64,000 nucleotides of DNA from Streptococcus sp. 'caviae' (GCF_001937065.1 NZ_MOWR01000005.1:62001-126000), one strand, 5' to 3'; shown: positions 47,520 through 58,065, counted from the stretch's first letter. A program made the numbers and translations. The notes: generated by a model not told the origin, from the letters alone.

Positions 47520-48185
47520 TTATTTTGCACTTTGCTGCGGAGCTAACGCATTTTCAATATTATATTTCTTTTTAAGCAGGTAGCGAATACCAAAGACAAT
47601 GGCTCCGAAAATAAGCAGAACAGGGCCTGAGAGTTTGGGATTAATCGCTGCGGGCAGCAGGCTCGATGCTGTGTAAAGCAGCATCCAGAAGAACATAAAG
47701 AGGATCAGTATGCCCATTGATTTCAACAGACTTGGCCGTTCTTCTTTAGGTTTGCCGGAATGCCGATAGACAAAGTGATAGCTTGCAAACATAACTGCAC
47801 CGCCGCCAAAACCGATAAAGAGAATGGACACAATGCCATAGGTCGGTGCCTGTTTGCTGAAGAAATTTAACAGTCCTGTGACTAAAGCGACAATGGCAAG
47901 GAAAAAGAGAGAAGTATCCAGCCACATCAGCCAAGGATTGGTATTTTTGGGAGCAGGTTTATTTGCTCTGTCTGCGTCATCTTCAATGAAATTAGCTGCC
48001 CAGGCACTCGGAGCGCCGAGAAAAGATCGGGCGGGGATTCCCTGCTTTTGCTTTTCTAAGATATCCGGCAGGTATTCTTCAAGGATGGCCTTGATGTCTT
48101 CGTCAGATTTGCCGGCCTGAATGAATTGATGGGTGACAATGTTGATAAATTCTTGGTTTTTTTTAGTAAGATTTTGTAAATCCAT
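47520..48185 (-). CDS. DUF1129 family membrane protein
   Basis: A 221-residue protein. The soluble N-terminus (LTKKNQEFINIVTHQFIQAGKSDEDIKAILEEYLPDILEKQKQG) is typical of DUF1129 proteins, followed by four membrane segments and a basic/Ala tail. Function unknown. It lies downstream of the corA gene and the repeat array on the same strand, so the array may be in its 5' leader. Confidence 0.78.
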   Translation of the reverse strand: MDLQNLTKKNQEFINIVTHQFIQAGKSDEDIKAILEEYLPDILEKQKQGIPARSFLGAPSAWAANFIEDDADRANKPAPKNTNPWLMWLDTSLFFLAIVALVTGLLNFFSKQAPTYGIVSILFIGFGGGAVMFASYHFVYRHSGKPKEERPSLLKSMGILILFMFFWMLLYTASSLLPAAINPKLSGPVLLIFGAIVFGIRYLLKKKYNIENALAPQQSAK

Positions 48186-48235
48186 GGGTCAGAATTCTCC
48201 TGTTTGTAAAAATCAAAATAAGAACATAATGGGAA

Positions 48236-48652
48236 CAGGCAGCCTGATGTTTGGGTGTCCTAAGTTAGGCCGCGTAGGAAGCGGAATCAATCTATCTATC
48301 TGCCTGCCCCAGTAAATGGGCAAGGCAGACCGCCCAATAGCGGCTGCCGTAGAATGGCGAGACATTTTTAATGTCCGACATTCAAGGAAGAGTTACGCCG
48401 GACAGGCGGTCAAATCGATACTATTTGACCTGCCTGACCCAGTGAATGGGTAAGGCAGACCGCCCAATAGCGGCTGCCGTAGAATGACGAGACACTTTTA
48501 GTGTCCGACATTCAAGGAAGAGTTACGCCGGACAGGCGGTCAAATCGATACTATTTGACCTGCCTGTTCCAGTGAATGGGTAAGGCAGACCGCCCAATAG
48601 CGGCTGCCGTAGAATGACGAGACACTTTTAGTGTCCGACATTCTTACCCATT
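48236..48652. repeat. 130-bp tandem array of structured repeats
   Basis: Units start at 48301, 48431 and 48561 (the last cut off at 48652); near-identical with an exact 130-base period. Each holds hairpin A (GGCAGaCCGC with GCGGCTGCC), hairpin B (GACAC/GTGTC inside GAATG/CATTC), a conserved AAGGAAGAGTTACGCCGGA spacer and hairpin C (CAGGC-GTCAAAT with ATTTGAC-GCCTG). In unit 1 the hairpin-B stem is GACAT/ATGTC, in units 2 and 3 GACAC/GTGTC: a paired change. A CAGGCAG/CTGCCTG hairpin at 48236-48306 looks like a diverged first copy. In unit 3, AATGGGTAAG pairs with CTTACCCATT (48643-48652). Ends at the corA stop. Confidence 0.9.
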
Positions 48653-49596
48653 TAGAACCATTTCTTCCTAATAAAGTAGATGACGACGATTGAGCTCATG
48701 GCTGCTGCGATTAGCACGATGTACCAGAAGGCGTGGTCCATGCCGTTTAAGGGCAGCCAGTTGTTCTGGAAGTTCATGCCGTAGGCAGAAAAGACAACGG
48801 TTGGAATATCCAGAGCCATGGTCATCAGAGCTAAGGTCTTCATAATGGTATTTTGGTTGTTGGAAATGATTGAGGCTGAGGTCTCTGTCATGACATTAAG
48901 GACATTTTCATAAATGCCAGCCATTTCAATGGCCTGCTGGGTCTCAATCAGGGTGTCTTCCAGTAAGTCCTCATCTTCAACATACTTTTTGAGACTGGAT
49001 GTGCTGCTGGAGAGCTTTTTGACAATCCGTTCATTGAGCTTGAGGGAAGCTCGCAGGTAGACAATGGATTTTTCCAGCTCCATCATGTCAATCAGCTGCT
49101 CATTACGCGTCGCTTTTTCCAGCTGAGCTTCAATTTTATCGCTTTGGCGATCGATGGAACGAAGGGCGGTCAGGTAGAGCCCCGCGTTTCGGTAAAGGAG
49201 CTGAAAGACAAAGCGCGTCTTCATGAAGGTATAGAAATTGCGAATCCGATGGTTTAAGAAATTGTCAAAGAGCGTCAACGGTTCTAAACAAGTCGTGATA
49301 ACAGCTGTTTCGGTCACGATAATTCCCAAAGGAATGGTGATATAGTAACTGCGGCTGTTGCGCTCTTCCGGTGTAGGAACGTCAACGATGATAAGGGTAT
49401 AGTTATCTTCTATGGAAATCCGTGAAGTTTCTTCGACATCGAGCGGTGCCCGCAAGTCTGTAATGTCAATATTGAAATTTTCGGCAACCTGCAAGGACTC
49501 TTCCTGGGAGGGGTTGACCAAATTAATCCAAGCACCCGGCTCGAATGTTTCAATTTCTTTGAATTCTGTTGCTGTTGAAAGAAACATTTGCTTCAT
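48652..49596 (-). CDS. corA: CorA-type magnesium/divalent cation transporter
   Basis: A 314-residue CorA protein. A large acidic and helical cytoplasmic domain is followed by two C-terminal membrane segments with the selectivity motif YGMNF near residue 280. It forms a pentameric channel for Mg2+ (or Co2+). The stop codon touches the repeat array. It is divergent from uvrA. Confidence 0.92.
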   Translation of the reverse strand: MKQMFLSTATEFKEIETFEPGAWINLVNPSQEESLQVAENFNIDITDLRAPLDVEETSRISIEDNYTLIIVDVPTPEERNSRSYYITIPLGIIVTETAVITTCLEPLTLFDNFLNHRIRNFYTFMKTRFVFQLLYRNAGLYLTALRSIDRQSDKIEAQLEKATRNEQLIDMMELEKSIVYLRASLKLNERIVKKLSSSTSSLKKYVEDEDLLEDTLIETQQAIEMAGIYENVLNVMTETSASIISNNQNTIMKTLALMTMALDIPTVVFSAYGMNFQNNWLPLNGMDHAFWYIVLIAAAMSSIVVIYFIRKKWF

Positions 49597-49727
49597 GACA
49601 AGCCCTCCTCTTCATTTATTTAATGCATACTGTTTTATTATACTACATTTGAAACATTTTGGGGCAACTGATTCTTAAATATTTGTTATAATAAGAGGAT
49701 AAGACTAGAGAGAAGGCTCAATTCATT

Positions 49728-52553
49728 ATGCAGGATAAGTTAATTATTCATGGAGCGCGTGCTCATAATTTAAAAAATATTGATGTGGAGATTCCGCGTG
49801 ATAAGCTGATTGTTATGACCGGACTGTCGGGTTCTGGGAAATCAAGCCTTGCATTTGATACGATTTATGCTGAAGGTCAGCGCCGCTATGTCGAGAGTCT
49901 GTCGGCCTATGCCAGACAGTTTTTAGGAAATATGGACAAGCCCGATGTGGATTCAATTGACGGTCTCAGCCCCGCCATTTCCATAGACCAAAAAACGACC
50001 AGCAAAAATCCGCGTTCAACGGTTGGGACGGTCACAGAAATAAATGATTACCTGCGGCTTTTGTATGCGCGTGTCGGTGTCCCTTACTGTAAAAACGGCC
50101 ATGGTGCAATCACAGCTTCGTCTGTAGAGCAGATTGTGGATCAGGTGCTGAGCTTGCCTGAGCGGACGCGCATGCAGATTTTGGCGCCTGTTGTCCGCCG
50201 GAAAAAGGGTCAGCATAAGTCTGTTTTTGAGCGCATTCAAAAGGACGGCTATGTCCGCGTGCGGGTTGATGGTGAAATTGTCGATATAGCAGAAGTTCCG
50301 GAACTGTCCAAAAGCAAGATGCACAATATTGAAGTCGTTGTTGACCGTTTGGTGCAAAAAGAGGGTATTCGCGGCCGGCTGTTTGATTCTATTGAAGCTG
50401 CCCTGCGGCTAGGTGACGGCTATGTTATGATCGATACCATGGATGGCAATGAATTGATTTTTTCAGAGCATTATTCCTGTCCTGTCTGCGGCTTTACAGT
50501 GCCTGAGCTGGAACCGCGCCTCTTTTCGTTCAACGCTCCCTTTGGTTCCTGTCCGACCTGTGACGGTCTGGGTATCAAATTGGAAGTGGACTTAGATTTG
50601 GTCATTCCCGATGAGACGAAAACGCTGAGAGAAGGAGCCCTTGCTCCTTGGAATCCGATTTCTTCAAATTACTATCCCCAAATGTTGGAACAGGCCATGG
50701 ATGCTTTTGCTGTGGACATGGATAAACCTTGGGAGGATTTGCCGGACGAGGCTAAAAATCTGATTTTGTATGGCTCTGATGGCCGAGAATTTCATTTCCA
50801 TTATGAGAATGAGTTTGGCGGTGTCAGAGATATCGATATTCCTTTTGAAGGCGTTGTCAGCAATATCAGCCGGCGCTATCACGAAACCAACAGTGACTTC
50901 ACCCGCAATGTGATGCGCGGTTATATGAATGAGCTGCCCTGTGCTACTTGTCAGGGTTACCGTCTTAATGATCAGGCGCTCTGCGTGCGTGTGGGCGGTG
51001 AAAAAGGAATGAATATCGGGCAGGTATCAGATTTATCTATTGCGGATCATCTGGATTTGCTGACGCATTTGGAACTGTCAGAAAATGAAAAAACGATTGC
51101 GACACCGATTGTTAAGGAAATCAAGGATCGCTTGACCTTCCTTAACAATGTTGGCCTCAATTACCTGACCCTATCGCGTTCGGCAGGAACCTTATCAGGC
51201 GGGGAGAGCCAGCGTATTCGTTTGGCGACTCAGATTGGCTCCAACCTGAGCGGCGTGCTTTACATCTTGGATGAACCCTCAATCGGTCTGCACCAAAGAG
51301 ACAATGACCGCCTGATTTCCAGTCTTAAGAAGATGCGCGATCTGGGCAATACTTTAATTGTGGTTGAACACGATGAAGACACCATGATGGCCGCAGACTG
51401 GCTGGTTGACGTAGGACCGGGAGCCGGTGCTGCGGGCGGAGAAATTGTAGCTTCGGGTACTCCTAAGCAGGTTGCTAAAAATAAAAAATCCATTACCGGA
51501 CAATACCTATCCGGCAAGAAAGAGATCCCTGTGCCGCTTGAGCGCCGCAGAGGAAACGGCCGTTTCATTGAAGTCAAAGGAGCAGCAGAGAACAATCTGC
51601 AAAAGATTAATGTCAAGTTTCCTCTGGGGAAATTTATCGCTGTAACAGGGGTATCGGGTTCTGGCAAGTCAACCCTTGTCAACAGTATTTTAAAGAAGGC
51701 CATTGCGCAAAAGCTTAACCGCAATTCTGAAAAGCCGGGTAGATACAAGTCGATTTCAGGGATTGAACATATCGATCGTTTGATTGATATTGACCAAAGT
51801 CCTATCGGCCGGACGCCAAGGTCGAATCCGGCAACCTATACAGGGGTATTTGACGATATCCGGGATTTATTTGCCCAAACCAATGAAGCTAAAATCCGCG
51901 GTTATAAGAAGGGGCGGTTCTCTTTCAATGTCAAAGGCGGCCGCTGTGAAGCCTGCTCAGGTGACGGCATCATCAAGATTGAAATGCACTTCCTGCCAGA
52001 TGTTTATGTGCCTTGTGAGGTCTGCCATGGCACCCGTTACAACAGTGAGACTTTGGAAGTTCATTACAAGGAAAAAAATATCGCGGAAATTCTTGATATG
52101 ACGGTCAATGATGCGGCAGAATTTTTTGCACCGATTCCTAAGATTGCCCGCAAGATTCAAACCATCAAGGATGTTGGTCTCGGCTATGTGACACTCGGGC
52201 AGCCGGCTACTACTCTATCAGGCGGTGAAGCGCAGCGGATGAAGCTGGCCAGCGAACTCCATAAACGCTCTACCGGCAAGAGCTTTTATATTTTAGATGA
52301 GCCGACTACCGGTCTTCATACCGATGACATTGCCAGACTTCTTAAAGTTTTAGAGCGTTTTGTGGATGATGGCAATACGGTGCTAGTCATTGAGCATAAT
52401 TTGGATGTGATTAAAACAGCAGATCACATTATTGACTTAGGTCCTGAAGGCGGAGTTGGCGGCGGTCAAGTTATTGCGACCGGAACACCAGAAGAGGTGG
52501 CTCAAGTACCGGACAGCTTTACAGGTCAGTATTTAAAAAATAAGTTAAAATAA
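49728..52553 (+). CDS. uvrA: Excinuclease ABC subunit A
   Basis: A 941-residue UvrA with two ABC modules. Walker A sites are [13 protein letters not shown] near residue 32 and [13 protein letters not shown] near residue 640; signatures [12 protein letters not shown] and [12 protein letters not shown]; zinc-finger pairs CPVC/CPTC and CEAC/CEVC. It recognises bulky lesions for nucleotide excision repair. GAGAAGG precedes the ATG. Confidence 0.98.
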   Translation: MQDKLIIHGARAHNLKNIDVEIPRDKLIVMTGLSGSGKSSLAFDTIYAEGQRRYVESLSAYARQFLGNMDKPDVDSIDGLSPAISIDQKTTSKNPRSTVGTVTEINDYLRLLYARVGVPYCKNGHGAITASSVEQIVDQVLSLPERTRMQILAPVVRRKKGQHKSVFERIQKDGYVRVRVDGEIVDIAEVPELSKSKMHNIEVVVDRLVQKEGIRGRLFDSIEAALRLGDGYVMIDTMDGNELIFSEHYSCPVCGFTVPELEPRLFSFNAPFGSCPTCDGLGIKLEVDLDLVIPDETKTLREGALAPWNPISSNYYPQMLEQAMDAFAVDMDKPWEDLPDEAKNLILYGSDGREFHFHYENEFGGVRDIDIPFEGVVSNISRRYHETNSDFTRNVMRGYMNELPCATCQGYRLNDQALCVRVGGEKGMNIGQVSDLSIADHLDLLTHLELSENEKTIATPIVKEIKDRLTFLNNVGLNYLTLSRSAGTLSGGESQRIRLATQIGSNLSGVLYILDEPSIGLHQRDNDRLISSLKKMRDLGNTLIVVEHDEDTMMAADWLVDVGPGAGAAGGEIVASGTPKQVAKNKKSITGQYLSGKKEIPVPLERRRGNGRFIEVKGAAENNLQKINVKFPLGKFIAVTGVSGSGKSTLVNSILKKAIAQKLNRNSEKPGRYKSISGIEHIDRLIDIDQSPIGRTPRSNPATYTGVFDDIRDLFAQTNEAKIRGYKKGRFSFNVKGGRCEACSGDGIIKIEMHFLPDVYVPCEVCHGTRYNSETLEVHYKEKNIAEILDMTVNDAAEFFAPIPKIARKIQTIKDVGLGYVTLGQPATTLSGGEAQRMKLASELHKRSTGKSFYILDEPTTGLHTDDIARLLKVLERFVDDGNTVLVIEHNLDVIKTADHIIDLGPEGGVGGGQVIATGTPEEVAQVPDSFTGQYLKNKLK

Positions 52554-52560
52554 GAGCAAA

Positions 52561-52615
52561 GGGCAGGATCTTTATGATTATTATAATCATGAAAGTCCCA
52601 CCCTGTTTCTTTTTG
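52561..52615 (+). terminator. uvrA terminator
   Basis: CTTTATGATTA pairs with TAATCATGAAAG, extended by CAGG/CCTG, followed by TTTCTTTTT. Confidence 0.75.
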
Positions 52616-52746
52616 TTTTACTGCTATCTTATACTCTTTAAAAATCAAAATTATAGATTGTTGCCTTCACTTTGCTTTACTGAGTGAGAATCCCATTTAT
52701 TGAATAAATTGATCAAAGACAGCTGAACTGTCCTGCATCATGTCTG
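52616..52746. other. Region downstream of uvrA, no gene
   Basis: Nothing recognised between the uvrA terminator and the converging Cys-rich gene. Confidence 0.4.
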
Positions 52747-53184
52747 TTACTGTTGGGATAAATATTTTCTAACTTCTTCAGCCGTAAGTTTTCTGATTTC
52801 TGTATTAGGAAATTCTCTATAATCAGATGTTGAAAAGAGCGGGTTGCCGCTTATACAGCTCTTATCCTTGTTCTTTTTGAGATAAGCCAGCATGGTATTT
52901 TTATCTGTAAAGATTTTATAAGAAAACCTTCCGTTGCTGTTTTGAATTTCATAAATACCGCAGCACTGCTTCATGGTAAAATCTGCTGTTCTCAAATAAA
53001 GCTTAGCGATTTCTAGGGATTTAAACGGGAATTGCCATCTCTGTAACCCTTTTTCGGTCTGTTCAATACAAATACATCTCCCGCAGCTTCCACAAATGTA
53101 TTGCGTGTGATTTTCTAAGCACTCTTTCGGATGAAGTAAAGGTGTTGCCCTGTTTTCCGCGACATAACATTCGTTGCAAATCAT
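52747..53184 (-). CDS. Conserved Cys-rich (zinc-binding) hypothetical protein
   Basis: A 145-residue protein starting MICNECYVAENR, with Cys pairs C-x2-C at residue 3, ICGSCGRCIC near residue 50 and QCCGIYEI near residue 93, suited to metal binding. It also has KSLEIAKLYLRTADFT and a C-terminal IRKLTAEEVRKYLSQ. I recall similar unnamed proteins in clostridia and other Firmicutes. I use ATG 53184, with GGAGG seven bases upstream; longer readings run into the antisense strand of the M24 peptidase gene. Confidence 0.7.
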   Translation of the reverse strand: MICNECYVAENRATPLLHPKECLENHTQYICGSCGRCICIEQTEKGLQRWQFPFKSLEIAKLYLRTADFTMKQCCGIYEIQNSNGRFSYKIFTDKNTMLAYLKKNKDKSCISGNPLFSTSDYREFPNTEIRKLTAEEVRKYLSQQ

Positions 53185-53322
53185 ATGATTACCTCCATTG
53201 TTTCTATCAATATTATCCCACTTTTCATTTCTAAGAGCCAGTTGTTGACAGATTCTTCTCGGCTCTTTTAAATCTATTAAATTCATGATAAACTTATAAG
53301 CAAGAATACAGGAGATCTTTTC

Positions 53323-54390
53323 ATGAAACACAGAGTTCAAAAAGTAGAAGCTGCGCTGGCTGATGCCGGCTGTGATGCAGTTCTGGTAACCAATCTTAAA
53401 AATATTTATTATTTGACCGGTTTTTGGGGAACACAGGCAACCGTTTTTATCAGTAAGAGCCGTCGCTTGTTTTTGACAGATGCTCGCTATAGCTTGATTG
53501 CTAAGAATGTGGTTAAGGGCTGCTTTGACATTATCGAAACACGCGATTCTCTGACTGAAATTGCCAAAATGATAGCCGGCGATAAATTGACAGCCATCGG
53601 CTTTGATGACCAAGTATCTTATCGCTGTTTTAAGTCTTTGGAAAATGTCTTTGCTGGCTATCACTTGCGACCAATGGCGGATTTTATTGAAGCCATCCGT
53701 ATGATTAAAGATGCGGATGAAATTAAGGCTATCCGCCGTGCCTGCCAGATTTCTGACCAAGCTTTTTTAGATGTGCTTGATTTTATCAAGCCCGGTCAAA
53801 CGACTGAGCTAGAAGTGGCTGACTTTTTAGATTTTCGCATGAGACAATACGGTGCAAGCGGTGTATCCTTTGAAACGATTGCGGCATCAGGCTATCGCTC
53901 TGCTATGCCCCATGGAGTAGCGTCAGACAAGGTCATTCAAAGAGGCGAGATGCTGACCCTTGACTTTGGCTGTTACTATAATCACTATGTTTCTGACATG
54001 ACGCGGACGGTCCATATTGGACAAGCGAGCGATCAGGAGCGGGAAGTCTATGAGATTGTCCTGCGGAGCAATCAGGCGTTGATTGCATCTGCTAAAGCCG
54101 GGGTGACTTATCGTGCTTATGACCAGATTGCGCGTGAGGTGATTGATGCAGCTGGTTATGGAGCGTATTTTACGCATGGCATTGGCCACGGTATCGGACT
54201 TGATATTCATGAGCTTCCTTATTTTGGCAAATCCGATGACACCATTAAAGCCGGAATGGTTTTGACAGATGAACCGGGGATTTATTTAGAGGATAGGTTT
54301 GGTGTCAGGATCGAAGATGATCTCCTCATTACTGAGGACGGCTGCGAGGTTCTGACTTCGGCACCCAAAGAGTTAATTGTTTTGAATTAA
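53323..54390 (+). CDS. M24 aminopeptidase (Xaa-Pro peptidase)
   Basis: A 355-residue creatinase-fold metallopeptidase. The N-terminal domain (LTNLKNIYYLTGFWG-like region) precedes the catalytic domain with metal ligands in LTLDFGCYYNHYVSDMTRT (Asp pair), GHGIGLDIHE (His), TDEPGIYLED (Glu) and RIEDDLLI (Glu). It removes N-terminal residues before proline. Usually pepQ or pepP in streptococci. GGAG precedes the ATG. Confidence 0.93.
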   Translation: MKHRVQKVEAALADAGCDAVLVTNLKNIYYLTGFWGTQATVFISKSRRLFLTDARYSLIAKNVVKGCFDIIETRDSLTEIAKMIAGDKLTAIGFDDQVSYRCFKSLENVFAGYHLRPMADFIEAIRMIKDADEIKAIRRACQISDQAFLDVLDFIKPGQTTELEVADFLDFRMRQYGASGVSFETIAASGYRSAMPHGVASDKVIQRGEMLTLDFGCYYNHYVSDMTRTVHIGQASDQEREVYEIVLRSNQALIASAKAGVTYRAYDQIAREVIDAAGYGAYFTHGIGHGIGLDIHELPYFGKSDDTIKAGMVLTDEPGIYLEDRFGVRIEDDLLITEDGCEVLTSAPKELIVLN

Positions 54391-54477
54391 TCAAACTAGT
54401 CTAGCAATCGCCGGTGCTTGCAATAAAAGAAAATTTTTTAACATTTGGCGGATTTTATTTACGTGGAGGGGTTTTAT

Positions 54478-54960
54478 ATGACGGTGACAAAAAGGCTGTC
54501 TTGGCAGGATTATTTCATGGCTAATGCGGAGCTGATTTCCAAGCGTTCGACCTGCAACCGAGCCTATGTCGGGGCTGTTTTGGTTAAAAATAAGCGGATC
54601 ATTGCCACGGGCTACAACGGCGGTGTGTCTGATACGGATAACTGTGATGACGCTGGCCATCAAATGGAAGACGGACACTGTATCCGAACGGTTCATGCCG
54701 AGATGAACGCGCTCATTCAGTGTGCTAAAGAGGGGATCTCGACTAATAATACCGAAATTTACGTCACGCATTTTCCATGTATCAACTGCACTAAAGCGCT
54801 CCTGCAGGCGGGTGTCAGCAAGATTACCTATAAGACGGCCTACCATCCTCATCCTTTTGCCATTGAACTGTTAGAAGCTAAAAATGTTCCCTATTTTCAG
54901 CATGATGTACCGGAAATTCATCTGGGGCAGCAAGAGCAGCCAGGTTCAGAAAACATTTGA
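54478..54960 (+). CDS. dCMP/cytidine deaminase family (ComEB-like)
   Basis: A 160-residue zinc deaminase with HAEMNAL near residue 72 and [10 protein letters not shown] near residue 101, and [16 protein letters not shown] as in dCMP deaminases. Converts dCMP to dUMP for thymidylate synthesis. I use ATG 54478 with GGAGGGG upstream; the in-frame start at 54445 has no site. Confidence 0.92.
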   Translation: MTVTKRLSWQDYFMANAELISKRSTCNRAYVGAVLVKNKRIIATGYNGGVSDTDNCDDAGHQMEDGHCIRTVHAEMNALIQCAKEGISTNNTEIYVTHFPCINCTKALLQAGVSKITYKTAYHPHPFAIELLEAKNVPYFQHDVPEIHLGQQEQPGSENI

Positions 54961-55020
54961 GAATGCTGTGACATTATGGTAGAATGAGATGATAATATTT
55001 TGTAAAGAGGTATAGAAAAA

Positions 55021-55581
55021 ATGATTGAAGCAAGTAAGCTTAAGGCTGGCATGACTTTTGAGACCAATGACGGTAAATTGATCAAGGTACTTGAAGCCAG
55101 CCATCATAAACCAGGTAAAGGCAATACTGTTATGCGTATGAAACTGCGCGATGTCCGTACGGGTTCAACTTTTGATACAACCTACCGTCCGGAAGAAAAA
55201 TTTGAACAGGCTATCATTGAAACACGTCCTGCTCAATACCTTTATCAAATGGATGATACAGCTTATTTCATGGATACAGAAAATTATGAGCAGTATGAAA
55301 TTCCGATTGCCAATGTGGCAGAAGAATTAAAATTCATTTTGGAAAATTCAGAAGTTAAAATTCAGTTTTACGGGGCAGAAGTTATCGGTGTTACCATACC
55401 AACAACTGTCGAGCTGACCGTTACGGATACACAGCCATCTATCAAGGGAGCAACTGTAACAGGCTCAGGAAAACCTGCAACGCTTGAGACAGGACTCGTT
55501 GTTAATGTGCCGGACTTCATTGAAGTCGGTCAGAAGCTGATCATCAATACAGCAGAAGGTACTTACGTTTCTCGTGCTTAA
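55021..55581 (+). CDS. efp: Elongation factor P
   Basis: A 186-residue EF-P that relieves ribosome stalling at polyproline. The KOW-like N-domain has the tip loop [17 protein letters not shown] with the functional Lys, then two OB domains and the final [17 protein letters not shown]. Leads the efp-yqhY-nusB group. Confidence 0.97.
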   Translation: MIEASKLKAGMTFETNDGKLIKVLEASHHKPGKGNTVMRMKLRDVRTGSTFDTTYRPEEKFEQAIIETRPAQYLYQMDDTAYFMDTENYEQYEIPIANVAEELKFILENSEVKIQFYGAEVIGVTIPTTVELTVTDTQPSIKGATVTGSGKPATLETGLVVNVPDFIEVGQKLIINTAEGTYVSRA

Positions 55582-55619
55582 ATAAAGCCGGATTTGTAAA
55601 CTTTATTAGAAAGGATAGC

Positions 55620-56012
55620 ATGATGGCAAATGAAATGATTGGAGAAATTGTCATTTCTCCGCGTGTACTTGAAGTAATTACAGGCATTGCGACAACCAAG
55701 GTTGAAGGTGTTCACTCACTTCATAATAAAAAAGTAGCTGACAGTCTTAGCAAGGTCGCTCATGGACGAGGCGTTTATCTTCAGACAGAAGAAGACGGGA
55801 CCGTTAACGCTGATATTTATGTCTATCTGCAATACGGTGTCAATGTGCCGGCAGTCTCTATCGAGATTCAGCAAGCTGTCAAGGCAGCTGTTTACGATAT
55901 GGCAGAAGTCAGTCTTTCAGCAGTTAACGTCCATGTTGTTGGTATCGTTCCTGAAAAAACACCAAAACCTGATATGAAAACCCTATTTGATGAGGATTTT
56001 CTTGATGGCTAG
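55620..56012 (+). CDS. Asp23/Gls24 family protein YqhY
   Basis: A 130-residue Asp23-family protein ([25 protein letters not shown]). YqhY proteins affect acetyl-CoA carboxylase activity in Bacillus. Two adjacent ATG codons (55620, 55623) both fit the AAGGATAG site. Overlaps nusB by eight bases. Confidence 0.9.
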   Translation: MMANEMIGEIVISPRVLEVITGIATTKVEGVHSLHNKKVADSLSKVAHGRGVYLQTEEDGTVNADIYVYLQYGVNVPAVSIEIQQAVKAAVYDMAEVSLSAVNVHVVGIVPEKTPKPDMKTLFDEDFLDG

Positions 56013-56433
56013 TGTGTTTAGTGATTCCAGACGTGATCTTCGTGAACGTGCCTTTCAGGCACTCTTTTCTTTGGAATTTGGCGGTGACAGTCTCAAGGCC
56101 GCAGATTTTGCTTATACTTATGACAAGGCTGATGAGGGAGAAGCTGACCTGCCTTTGTTCCTGCTGGCCCTGGTTCAAGGCGTATCTGAGTACAGAGAAG
56201 ACCTGGATAAAAGCATTTCCCAGCAGCTTAAATCAGGCTGGACGCTGTCTCGTCTGACGCTGGTTGATAAAAATCTGCTGCGGCTGGGTTTATATGAAAT
56301 TAAATATTATGAAGAAACCCCAGAACGTGTCGCTCTCAATGAAATCATTGAAATTTCAAAGAAATATGCTGACGAAAAATCCAGTAAATTTATCAATGGT
56401 GTTCTAAGTCAGTTTATTGCTGAGAAAAAATAA
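56005..56433 (+). CDS. nusB: Transcription antitermination factor NusB
   Basis: A 142-residue NusB. It starts with [18 protein letters not shown] and ends with [27 protein letters not shown], both family hallmarks. Part of the rRNA antitermination complex with NusE/S10. I use ATG 56005, overlapping yqhY. Confidence 0.96.
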   Translation: MASVFSDSRRDLRERAFQALFSLEFGGDSLKAADFAYTYDKADEGEADLPLFLLALVQGVSEYREDLDKSISQQLKSGWTLSRLTLVDKNLLRLGLYEIKYYEETPERVALNEIIEISKKYADEKSSKFINGVLSQFIAEKK

Positions 56434-56498
56434 AAGGCTCAGGCTGCTTTTTTGCTATTGTCAAATAGATCAGCATTTAGGTAAAAATAGTTTCTATG

Positions 56499-56528
56499 AC
56501 AGCGGTCGGCAGGGCTGCTGTTTTTGTG
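56499..56528 (+). terminator. nusB terminator (weak)
   Basis: ACAGC pairs with GCTG/TGT around a G-rich loop, then five T. Confidence 0.45.
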
Positions 56529-56542
56529 TGAAAAAAGAATGA

Positions 56543-56571
56543 TTGAAAAATGAAAGCGCATACGCTATAAT
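56543..56571 (+). promoter_or_regulatory. Promoter of the extra GH32 gene with cre in the spacer
   Basis: TTGAAA (56543-56548), 17-base spacer, TATAAT (56566-56571). The spacer carries TGAAAGCGCATACG (56551-56564), a cre-like site. Confidence 0.8.
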
Positions 56572-56604
56572 GAAAGTATCTGTTTTTAATCAAAGGAGAA
56601 GAAA

Positions 56605-58065
56605 ATGAAAGAATGGACGCGGGAAGAGCGTTACCGTGTGCTGCAGGGTGCAGATGACATTCGCGGACTTTATGAGAGCATCAAAGAATCTGATTACAGG
56701 CAAACTTATCATGTACAGCCGATTACAGGCTTATCGAGCGATCCCAATGGCTTTGTTTATCATAAGGGCATCTGGCATCTTTTTTACCAGTGGTGCCCGT
56801 GGGGCGCTGTGCACGGCTTAAAATACTGGTACCATTCAGTATCAAAAGATTTGGTCCATTGGGAAAACCGCGGTGTGGGCATTTATCCGGACTCTTTTTA
56901 TGATAATAAAGGAGTGCATTCTGGCTCAGGTTTTTCGACAGGAGATGATCTCTACCTTTTTTATACAGGCAACCATCGTGATGAAGACTGGGTACGGACA
57001 CCCTATACCTGTGTTGCCAAGTTAGAAGATTCCGGTGAGCTGGTTAAAGCTCCCCAGCCTCTTTTTGGCCCTCATGAAAATTATACGGAACACCAGCGTG
57101 ATCCCAAGGTTGTTTATGATGAAGACACTCAACAGTATTACATTCTTTTGGGAGCGCAGTCTAAAGACCTTAAAGGGAAGGTTTTAATTTACCGTTCGGA
57201 TTCCCTGCTGGAAGGCTGGACTTTTGCCGGTGAACTGCAGGTTCCGGGCTTTGAAGACTTAGGCGGTATGTGGGAGTGCCCGTCCATCGAGCGCATTTCC
57301 GGCAAGGACGTCTTAGTTTTCTCACCCCAGTACACAACCCTGCCAAATCGTAACCAAAGTACTAACCATAACATTTATTTGCTTGGCAAAATGGATTATA
57401 AGAACTTAACGTTCACAGCAGAAGGAAATTATCGCCATCTGGATTACGGCTTTGATTTTTATGCCGCCCAGTTTGCTGCCAATGACGGAGATCCTGACAG
57501 AGCTGTTTTAACGGCTTGGATGGGACTGCCGGATAATCACTATCCAACTGAAGCAGAAGACTGGGAGGGCAGTCTGACCCTGCCGCGTGAGCTGCGCCTT
57601 GTTAACAATCGCTTGCTTCAGCGGCCCGTGCCGGCCCTTGCCTCGCTTCGAAAGGAAGCTGTGGTTTTAGATGAAGAACTGCCTAGGGTCTGTGAATTGG
57701 AGATATCAAACCAGCAAGGGCAAGACTTTGAATTGAAACTGTTCAGCAAGAAAGATGGCAGCGGCGGTTTTTGCATTTCTTACGATGGCCAAGCAAAACT
57801 CTGTACAGTTGACCGCAGTCAGATGGATCAGCATTTCAATGCAGAGCTTGGGGAGTGTTTGACGGTTCCCTTGGAAGATGAGCTGACCAAGCTTGCTGTC
57901 TATATTGACAAGAGCTCTGTTGAAATATTTATTAATGACGGGCAGGCCACCTTTACCTCCCATCTGTATCCTACCAAACAGGAAGCTTACTACAGTGCGA
58001 GTTCCCACCTTGACTTGCAGGCCTGGCTCTTAAAACCAGCGGTGACAGACGATTTTGTTGTTTAA
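56605..58065 (+). CDS. Second GH32 sucrose-6-phosphate hydrolase-like enzyme
   Basis: A 486-residue cytoplasmic GH32 enzyme with no signal peptide. The nucleophile Asp is in GLSSDPNGFV near residue 44 (canonical NDPNG has S in place of N), the RDP motif is HQRDPKVV near residue 165, and the acid/base Glu is in WECPSIE. A C-terminal beta-sandwich follows. It is a paralogue of ScrB at 59067 and converges on scrR; its specificity (sucrose phosphate or other fructosides) is not known. Confidence 0.88.
   Translation: MKEWTREERYRVLQGADDIRGLYESIKESDYRQTYHVQPITGLSSDPNGFVYHKGIWHLFYQWCPWGAVHGLKYWYHSVSKDLVHWENRGVGIYPDSFYDNKGVHSGSGFSTGDDLYLFYTGNHRDEDWVRTPYTCVAKLEDSGELVKAPQPLFGPHENYTEHQRDPKVVYDEDTQQYYILLGAQSKDLKGKVLIYRSDSLLEGWTFAGELQVPGFEDLGGMWECPSIERISGKDVLVFSPQYTTLPNRNQSTNHNIYLLGKMDYKNLTFTAEGNYRHLDYGFDFYAAQFAANDGDPDRAVLTAWMGLPDNHYPTEAEDWEGSLTLPRELRLVNNRLLQRPVPALASLRKEAVVLDEELPRVCELEISNQQGQDFELKLFSKKDGSGGFCISYDGQAKLCTVDRSQMDQHFNAELGECLTVPLEDELTKLAVYIDKSSVEIFINDGQATFTSHLYPTKQEAYYSASSHLDLQAWLLKPAVTDDFVV

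Noticed and set aside
48301..48652. CRISPR array
   Set aside because: The 130-base units repeat throughout, with no variable spacers, and no cas genes are near.
48301..48652. Integron attC sites
   Set aside because: No integrase and no gene cassettes lie between the repeats; the units are directly adjacent.
53185..53760. Long open frame antisense to the M24 peptidase gene, in frame with the Cys-rich protein
   Set aside because: It has no ribosome site at its start and is the complement of well-conserved peptidase codons; the Cys-rich protein has a good start at 53184.
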